Of a stretch of DNA of 64,000 bases, positions 58,432 through 64,000 are shown one piece after another; position 1 is the first letter of the stretch; every line of letters begins with the position of its first letter. The notes under the pieces are model-generated. The model had not been told where the DNA came from and ran no database searches. It saw only the letters and a list, made by a program, of their open reading frames with translations. Source of the DNA: Oceanobacillus damuensis (GTDB lineage: Bacteria > Bacillota > Bacilli > Bacillales > Amphibacillaceae); assembly GCF_001618145.1 (NCBI RefSeq), contig NZ_LQNF01000009.1:62001-126000 (forward strand). Reading direction: 5' to 3'. The translations under genes and the position numbers were made by a program.

Positions 58432-58454
58432 ATACTATTTTCCGATCTTTTTTT
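58417..58454 (+). terminator. Terminator after yqeM
   Basis: GGTCGG / CCGATC (one G-U pair) extended by A/T pairs, then TTTTTTT. It overlaps the last codons of yqeM. Confidence 0.7.
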
Positions 58455-58546
58455 ATGTGCAGGAATTTCACTGATCATGTCGAATATAGAATTATGGATA
58501 ATCCCCGAGTGTAAAAAACGTACTGATGGAAGGAGGTATTTCTTGA

Positions 58547-59134
58547 TTGCTGGAGCTTCTGAAAAAAGCGACATTTTTTATTATTACCGCTGCTGTTGTG
58601 ATTATTTTTATCCTATTAACAACAAATGAAGATGCTGATTATGTTTCGACGGATTTACATGCCGTTCCCCAAAATGATAACCCTCAGGAAGAGCAACCTT
58701 CACAATCTCCACCAACTAATTATGCGGTCGTTGATGTAAAAGGAGCAGTTATGAATAATGGTATCTATGAAGTTTCCATAGATGCAAGAGTGAATGATGT
58801 CATCATTTTGGCTGGTGGTTTCAAGGAAAATGCTGATTCTTCGCAAGTGAATCTTGCCCAGAAGGTCCATGATGAAATGGTTATTCATGTTCCGGTATTA
58901 GGTGAGATTGCAGAGTCATCAGCGGATGCGTTGAGCAATAATAAGGTGAAAATTAATTATGCTACCCAGGAAGAGATTGAAACACTTCCGGGGATTGGCC
59001 CTTCAAAAGCACTTGCAATTATTCAACATCGGGAAGAATATGGTCATTACCAAAAAACGGAGGATTTGCTGCAAGTATCCGGAATAGGTGAGAAAACGCT
59101 TGAAAATATGAAAGAGTCCATTCAAATCCCGTAA
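58547..59134 (+). CDS. comEA: Competence DNA receptor ComEA
   Basis: 195 residues, TTG start with AAGGAGG 10 bases upstream. One N-terminal helix (about 8-25), a spacer rich in N, Q and P, an SLBB domain (YAVVDVKGAVMNNGIYEV, VNDVIILAGG) and a helix-hairpin-helix DNA-binding domain at the end (INYATQEEIETLPGIGPSKALAIIQHRE, GIGEKTLENMK). Holds incoming DNA at the surface. No ComK box recognised; its leader is the expected site of ComN action. Confidence 0.95.
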   Translation: MLELLKKATFFIITAAVVIIFILLTTNEDADYVSTDLHAVPQNDNPQEEQPSQSPPTNYAVVDVKGAVMNNGIYEVSIDARVNDVIILAGGFKENADSSQVNLAQKVHDEMVIHVPVLGEIAESSADALSNNKVKINYATQEEIETLPGIGPSKALAIIQHREEYGHYQKTEDLLQVSGIGEKTLENMKESIQIP

Positions 59135-59217
59135 GTTTTGGAATCAGGTTGCGATTGACGAAATTTCAGGATGGAATGTAAACTAGTAACATCAATATAA
59201 AAAAGGGGCATACGCAG

Positions 59218-59781
59218 ATGGAAAGAATATCCTGGGATCAATATTTTATGGCACAAAGCCATTTACTAGCATTAAGAAGCACATGCACAAGATTGATGGT
59301 AGGCGCTACCATTGTCAGAGATAAACGAATCATTGCAGGAGGATATAATGGGAGTGTATCTGGCAGTGTTCACTGTATTGATGATGGGTGCTATGTCATT
59401 GATGGTCATTGTGTCCGGACAGTGCATGCTGAAGCAAATGCTTTATTGCAATGTGCGAAATTTGGTGTTCCGACAGATAATGCAGACATTTATGTTACCC
59501 ACTTCCCTTGCCTGCAATGTACAAAGCAGCTGATACAAAGCGGGATCAGGACCGTTTATTATGCGGAAGATTATCATAACCATGAGTATGCCATTCAATT
59601 GTTTAAAGAAGCAGGTGTGGAGACAAAGAAAGTAAAATTGGATTATTTGGCAGTCGACACAAACTACAAGGAAAAGGTTTCTCTGGTCAATAATCTGATT
59701 GGAAAGCTCGACGCTATGACAGATGAAGATCAGGAAGTTTCTTTCTTGAAGAAAGAAGCGGAAAAATTATTTCAAAAATAA
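59218..59781 (+). CDS. comEB: Deoxycytidylate deaminase ComEB
   Basis: 187 residues. Zinc deaminase motifs HAEANALLQCA (about 70) and PCLQCTKQLI (about 97), ATIVRDKRIIAGGYNG, plus a C-terminal helical tail. Converts dCMP to dUMP; conserved in the comE operon though not needed for transformation in B. subtilis. RBS AAAAAGGGG. Confidence 0.96.
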   Translation: MERISWDQYFMAQSHLLALRSTCTRLMVGATIVRDKRIIAGGYNGSVSGSVHCIDDGCYVIDGHCVRTVHAEANALLQCAKFGVPTDNADIYVTHFPCLQCTKQLIQSGIRTVYYAEDYHNHEYAIQLFKEAGVETKKVKLDYLAVDTNYKEKVSLVNNLIGKLDAMTDEDQEVSFLKKEAEKLFQK

Positions 59782-59803
59782 ACCGGAATAGGTGAACAGA
59801 AAA

Positions 59804-62104
59804 TTGAAAGGCTATTGGCATTTGGTTGCTTTAGCGGGAGGGGCAGCCATTATAAAGGCATATTTCCATAATCAGTGGATTATTCTCGCTTTCCTATTAT
59901 GGCTCTTCTATTTGTATTATTACGAACGGTTAGGGAAATGGCCGATAATCGTTTCCTTAACTGTATTTATCTTTTTTTCACTTTATATTCCCTCGATTGA
60001 CAAACAGGTTTACCACGACAATCATTTTCCAACAGAACAATCCCTTTATACTGGAAAGATAGTAAGTCCTGTTCTAACTACAAAAGACAAATTGGAATTT
60101 ACACTGGAAGAAAGAAAATCCGGTAACAGTATCCTTATCCTTTATTTCCCGAATAACGATAACGAAACATATCGCAACGATCCTCACTTTTCAAGTTTAC
60201 AGCATGGAGCAACATGCATGCTGGAGGGGATTGCGGAATTACCTGCCGAAAGCAGAAACCCCGGTCAATTCGACTACCGCCATTTTCTTCTCACCAAAGG
60301 CATAAGCCACCAGCTTGTATTAGATTCTCTGGAAAATATTTCATGTAATGGCTCGTCTTTTCTGAATCGTTTTTATTTGTTGCGGCAATATTTGCTTAGA
60401 CATATTGAAACGCAATTATCTGCATTTACTTCATCCTGGTTAACTGCAATCGTATTCGGTGAAGATTCATCGATTGATTCTGAAACAGAAAAAGTTTTTC
60501 AAAGATGGAGTTTAACCCATATTATTGCAATTTCTGGTTCGAATATAGGTTTAATCGTTGGGATATTCTACTTTATGCTGATCAGGCTTCAGTTACTTAC
60601 AAAGGAAAAAACACAGTGGCTTGTGATTTTTCTGCTGCCCGTATATGCTTTGTTGGCTGGTGGCGAACCGTCTGTATGGAGAGCATCTGTCATGGTAGTG
60701 GCATTTATACTGTTCAATAAGTACAGATTTAAGTTCAGTTATACAGATGTGCTAAGTATCGTTTTCTTATTGTTGATTTTGTTTGATAAGTATATCGTTT
60801 ATCATGTAGGTTTCCAGTTGTCGTTTATCGTTACTTTCGCAATTTTCCTCTCAAGTAAATGGGTCGCTGAATCGAAATCTCCTTTCTGGCAGGTACTTCA
60901 GATAAGTTTTGTTTCCCAAATGGTAATTATACCCATTCAGTTAGCGTATTTTTCCATATTCCAACCATTGTCAATTATCCTTAACTTGTTGATCATTCCA
61001 TATTTTACGTTATTTGCCATCCCATTGATGTATATTCTATTACCTCTGTCATTTTTTCCCTCCGTTCTTGTGCGGCCGCTGGATTCCATTTTTGCTGAAA
61101 TTCATTCCCTTGTAATATCCTTCACTGCCTTCGTTGACAGAAACTTTTATTTCCCGTTTCTATCAGGAGGATTGCCTTTGATAGCGGCAATCATCTACTT
61201 CGGTTTATTCTTTGTCTTTATGGGTGATTTGCAACGACGTCGATTAAAGCAAGCATTTCGGACAGGCGTCTTACTTTGTTTATTGGTCATGCTGATTGCT
61301 GCAAAACCATATTATTCTTCAACTGGTACGGTTACAATGTTTGACATTGGTCAAGGTGACGCATTCCTTATTGAATTGCCTTACAGAAAAGGTGTTGTAA
61401 TGATCGATGCTGGTGCTAGATTTTCGTTTGAAAATATGGAAGCTTCAGAAAATGTTTATGAACAAATTTTAAAGCCTTATTTTTATTCACGTGGTATAAG
61501 GAAACTGGATGCTTTAATTATTTCGCACGAGGATTTGGACCATATGGGAAGCGCAACGTTTATTTTGCAAAATATGGAGGTGGAAGAAATAATCGTATCG
61601 GACTATTTTGATGAAATTTTATTGAGCGATTTGATAAACGGTAACTCCAATACGAATATTAGAAAAGTCCATAGGGATGATTCTGAGGCTATAGGAGGAA
61701 ATGTGTTTCATGTACTGGCTCCCGGTGAAGAACGTTTTTCGGCAAACGAAAATTCACTCGTATTATTAAGTGAACTAGGCGGTGCCAACTGGCTTTTCAC
61801 TGGAGATATCGGAAAAGATGAAGAAAAAGAACTGTTAGGAGCTTACCCGAATTTATCTTTGGATGTTTTAAAAGTTGCTCACCATGGAAGTAATACATCA
61901 ACAGACCCAATTTTTCTTGAAAGGACAAGTCCTCGATTCGCTCTCATTTCAGTAGGAGAAAATAACCGATACGGACATCCTGCAGTTGACGTGCTCGATG
62001 CTCTAAAGGAAAAAGGAGTTGTAATACTACGAACAGATCAAAGTGGGGCTGTACAGTATATATTTAATGGGCAGGGCGGAACATTTTTTACGTACATACC
62101 ATAA
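59804..62104 (+). CDS. comEC: DNA internalisation channel ComEC/Rec2
   Basis: 766 residues. N-terminal helices and an OB-like DUF4131 region (SLYTGKIVSPVLTTKDKLEF, RNPGQFDYRHFLLTKGI), the competence domain (IIAISGSNIGLIVGIFY, AGGEPSVWRASVM), and a C-terminal metallo-beta-lactamase domain with SHEDLDHMGS (about 573), FTGDIGKDEE and AHHGSNTSTDP (about 692). TTG at 59804 is preferred (AGGTGA 8 bases upstream); GTG at 59792 is possible. Full length, so uptake machinery looks intact. Confidence 0.95.
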   Translation: MKGYWHLVALAGGAAIIKAYFHNQWIILAFLLWLFYLYYYERLGKWPIIVSLTVFIFFSLYIPSIDKQVYHDNHFPTEQSLYTGKIVSPVLTTKDKLEFTLEERKSGNSILILYFPNNDNETYRNDPHFSSLQHGATCMLEGIAELPAESRNPGQFDYRHFLLTKGISHQLVLDSLENISCNGSSFLNRFYLLRQYLLRHIETQLSAFTSSWLTAIVFGEDSSIDSETEKVFQRWSLTHIIAISGSNIGLIVGIFYFMLIRLQLLTKEKTQWLVIFLLPVYALLAGGEPSVWRASVMVVAFILFNKYRFKFSYTDVLSIVFLLLILFDKYIVYHVGFQLSFIVTFAIFLSSKWVAESKSPFWQVLQISFVSQMVIIPIQLAYFSIFQPLSIILNLLIIPYFTLFAIPLMYILLPLSFFPSVLVRPLDSIFAEIHSLVISFTAFVDRNFYFPFLSGGLPLIAAIIYFGLFFVFMGDLQRRRLKQAFRTGVLLCLLVMLIAAKPYYSSTGTVTMFDIGQGDAFLIELPYRKGVVMIDAGARFSFENMEASENVYEQILKPYFYSRGIRKLDALIISHEDLDHMGSATFILQNMEVEEIIVSDYFDEILLSDLINGNSNTNIRKVHRDDSEAIGGNVFHVLAPGEERFSANENSLVLLSELGGANWLFTGDIGKDEEKELLGAYPNLSLDVLKVAHHGSNTSTDPIFLERTSPRFALISVGENNRYGHPAVDVLDALKEKGVVILRTDQSGAVQYIFNGQGGTFFTYIP

Positions 62105-62149
62105 ACTGCAAATATAGAGGTATGTTGGAAGAATGAAAAATAGAGATGG

Positions 62150-62180
62150 AAAAAAGAGACTGTAGATCAGTCTCTTTCAA
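62150..62180. terminator. Bidirectional terminator between comEC and yqzM
   Basis: AAAGAGACT / AGTCTCTTT with a 7-base loop, A-run before and T-rich after; serves both convergent genes. Confidence 0.75.
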
Positions 62181-62211
62181 GTTACATTCATAAAGATATG
62201 ATTTCAGCTTA

Positions 62212-62346
62212 CTATTGGCCAATCACACTGATAGTCGTACCAATAGCAAAAATTAACACGAAGAAAATAAATGAGAAAGCAAATCCTTTAATTGAGTCGA
62301 CTACATCGTTGCCTTTAGACTGTACATCTTTTTCAAATTCGTTCAC
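62212..62346 (-). CDS. yqzM: YqzM-family small membrane protein
   Basis: 44 residues, GTG start with AGGAGGGG upstream. MNEFEKDVQSKGNDVVDSIKG followed by one transmembrane helix (FAFSFIFFVLIFAIGTTISVI). Same length and N-terminus as B. subtilis YqzM, which also lies between comEC and rpsT/holA. Function unknown. Confidence 0.9.
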   Translation of the reverse strand: MNEFEKDVQSKGNDVVDSIKGFAFSFIFFVLIFAIGTTISVIGQ

Positions 62347-62666
62347 AATATACCCCTCCTATGTCATCAAATTCAGTATAAATTAAATGGTTAAAAAAAT
62401 CTACTTTCCAGCCACTACTTATTGCAAATTAATTATTCATCTCCATTTTTAGAAAGACTTAACATCTATACTTTTGCTCTGTCGGCATAACCTAATGACA
62501 AGTAAAACATCGTTTGATATCTTTGTTTCTAGAGCTTAGATATCAGGCGTTCATATAGATGCTGGAGGGGGGATTTGTTTCTCCCCCTCCAAAATATCAC
62601 TTGCCATTCACGAGTTTCAGCTTTACCATTATACCTATACATAGTTGGAATGAGAGTGAGTAGTGA
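62347..62666. other. Intergenic region upstream of holA with a G/C hairpin
   Basis: No gene seen in about 320 bases. It contains GGAGGGGG (62564-62571) paired with CCCCCTCC (62583-62590), an unusually GC-rich hairpin for this AT-rich genome, and a GATATC pair (62513-62545) just before it. Probably regulatory for yqzM or holA; no U-run follows, so not a terminator. Confidence 0.5.
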
Positions 62667-63686
62667 ATGTCATATATCGATGTAATGAAACAGCTTAAAA
62701 AAAACAATATTGATCAAGTATATCTCGCATATGGAACGGAGTCCTTCTTTCTGCAAAATATCAAAAAAGAAGTTATGAAACGGGTGCTTGATGGAGATGA
62801 AGATAATCTTTCTGTGTATGATCTTGAAGAGACACCTATACAGGAAGTTATCGCAGATGCTGAAACCTATCCGTTCTTTGGGGACAGAAAGCTTATTATC
62901 GCCAGCAATCCCGGTTTTCTTAAAGCAAAGCCGGACAAGCTCCCTTTCGAACATGATACATCCTCATTGGAAATGTATCTCGATTCACCTGCGGAATATT
63001 CCGTTTTAGTATTTGTTGCTGCTTATGAAAAAATAGATGAGCGCAAAAAAATCAGTAAGCTCCTTAAGAAACACGCCGCCGTTGCTGTTTGTAATGCAGT
63101 TAAGGATCAGGATTTAAAACAATGGATTGATACATTGGCAGGGCAGCAACGGGTAACTATAGAAAATGAAGCATATGATATTTTTGAGACAGAGTTATCA
63201 TCCAATCTTCACTTACTGGAAAGTGAGTTGACGAAGCTGGCATTATATGTTGGCGACGGAGGAACTATAACAAAAGAGATAGCTGAGCAGCTTATTTCCC
63301 ATACATCAAATAGTTCTTCGCTCCGATTGGTAGATGCTGTAATTGAACGTGATTTACATAAAGCGATATCTGTTTATAAGGACTTGGAGAAGATGAAAGA
63401 AGAGCCCATTGCCATGATAGCTCTGCTCGCATTTCAATTTCGTACCATATTAAGAGTTAAACTTCTTAAGCAAAAAGGGTACAGTCAATTTCAAATGCAA
63501 AAGACAATCGGGGCACATCCATATGTCATCAAGATTGGACTGGCACGGGAAAAGAAATTTTCCATATCTGAACTTGAAGATATCATCAGCAAGCTAACCG
63601 ATGCCGATGCGGTAATGAAGCAAGGGAAAATGGAAAAAGAACTGGCATTTGAACTTCTGCTGTATGAGTTAATACAAACCTCTTAA
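62667..63686 (+). CDS. holA: DNA polymerase III delta subunit
   Basis: 339 residues, AAA+-like clamp-loader subunit. QVYLAYGTESFFLQNIKKEV, YPFFGDRKLIIASNP, a middle ATPase-like domain without a functional P-loop, and the collar domain (SSSLRLVDAVIERDLHKAI, ALLAFQFRTILRVK, MKQGKMEKELAFELLLYELI). Opens the beta ring. The ribosome site is weak (GAGAGTGAG). Confidence 0.94.
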   Translation: MSYIDVMKQLKKNNIDQVYLAYGTESFFLQNIKKEVMKRVLDGDEDNLSVYDLEETPIQEVIADAETYPFFGDRKLIIASNPGFLKAKPDKLPFEHDTSSLEMYLDSPAEYSVLVFVAAYEKIDERKKISKLLKKHAAVAVCNAVKDQDLKQWIDTLAGQQRVTIENEAYDIFETELSSNLHLLESELTKLALYVGDGGTITKEIAEQLISHTSNSSSLRLVDAVIERDLHKAISVYKDLEKMKEEPIAMIALLAFQFRTILRVKLLKQKGYSQFQMQKTIGAHPYVIKIGLAREKKFSISELEDIISKLTDADAVMKQGKMEKELAFELLLYELIQTS

Positions 63687-63702
63687 AGTCTTTGGACCAT
63701 AC

Positions 63703-63740
63703 AAAAAAAACGATCCGGTTATTCCGAATCGTTTTTTTAT
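63703..63740. terminator. Bidirectional terminator between holA and rpsT
   Basis: AAAAAACGAT-CCGG...CCG-AATCGTTTTTTT; long A/T runs on both sides of a short GC core. Confidence 0.8.
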
Positions 63741-64000
63741 TATAGAGCGTTAACTTTTTTAGTTAGACGTGATTTTTGACGGTCGCCTGCATTTTTGTGG
63801 ATTAATCCTTTTTGGACAGCCTTGTCAATATGTTTTGTTGTAGTTTGCATTGCAACTTTAGCATTTTCTGCATCATTTGCTTCCACTAAACCTTCAACGC
63901 GTTTGATCTCTGAGCGCAATGCTGATTTTTGAGCAGTGTTAGCTGTGCGTTTCTTTTCGTTTACACCAATACGTTTGATTGCTGATTTTACATTAGCCAT
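63740..64000 (-). CDS. rpsT: 30S ribosomal protein S20
   Basis: 86 residues, complete: its ATG is the last triplet of the window. Begins MANVKSAIKRIGVNEKKRTANTAQKS, basic three-helix bundle, with KGLIHKNAGDRQKSRLTKKVNAL at the end. Binds 16S rRNA early in 30S assembly. Its promoter and ribosome site lie outside the window. Convergent with holA, as in B. subtilis. Confidence 0.97.
   Translation of the reverse strand: MANVKSAIKRIGVNEKKRTANTAQKSALRSEIKRVEGLVEANDAENAKVAMQTTTKHIDKAVQKGLIHKNAGDRQKSRLTKKVNAL

Overview
The window is chromosomal DNA of a low-GC, endospore-forming member of the Bacillaceae. Gene order follows the Bacillus subtilis tgt-yajC-spoVB-comN-secDF-recJ-apt-relA-dtd-hisS-aspS, cymR-mnmA-recD2-alaS-greA and yqeG-to-rpsT blocks. 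Spore genes (spoVB, an RsfA-type regulator, sigK, sda), a seven-gene Mrp Na+/H+ antiporter operon and divergence from Bacillus sensu stricto suggest a halotolerant genus such as Virgibacillus, Oceanobacillus or Lentibacillus. The genus is an inference; no rRNA is present.

Layout. 0-7.7 kb: tRNA modification (tgt, cut by the window edge), protein export (yajC, secDF), a transporter, spoVB and the competence regulator comN. 7.7-13.5 kb: recJ, apt, bifunctional relA, dtd. 13.6-18.8 kb: a cell-wall amidase, a small conserved ORF, a T-box-controlled hisS-aspS operon and 6S RNA. 18.8-28.1 kb: an RsfA-type regulator and rarA on the minus strand, then cymR-cysteine desulfurase-mnmA, a TPR protein, recD2, a zinc-ribbon mini-protein and an AI-2E family permease. 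28.1-35.7 kb: T-box-controlled alaS, ireB-ruvX-yrzB, mltG, yrrM, udk, greA.

35.7-42.3 kb is the accessory part, lying between greA and yrrS where B. subtilis has pbpI. It holds a freshly decayed tcaA-like gene, four secreted DUF4352-type lipoproteins (three of them close paralogues), a wrecked TadE-like prepilin gene, a frameshifted lipoprotein relic and an unknown membrane protein. 42.3-52.1 kb: yrrS, mtnN, an uninterrupted sigK, a stand-alone MurE-like ligase with an altered substrate motif, and mrpABCDEFG.

52.3-64 kb: sda with a striking DnaA-box palindrome next to its promoter, then yqeG-yqeH-aroE-yhbY, a roughly 300-base structured GC-rich intergenic element followed by a 52-base direct repeat, nadD-yqeK-rsfS-yqeM, comEA-comEB-comEC, yqzM, holA and rpsT (its start codon is the last triplet of the window).

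The most informative regulatory observation is that the T-box in front of hisS carries both an Asp specifier (GAC) and an acceptor-end pairing base that suit tRNA-Asp and not tRNA-His, with the alaS T-box in the same window as an internal control.
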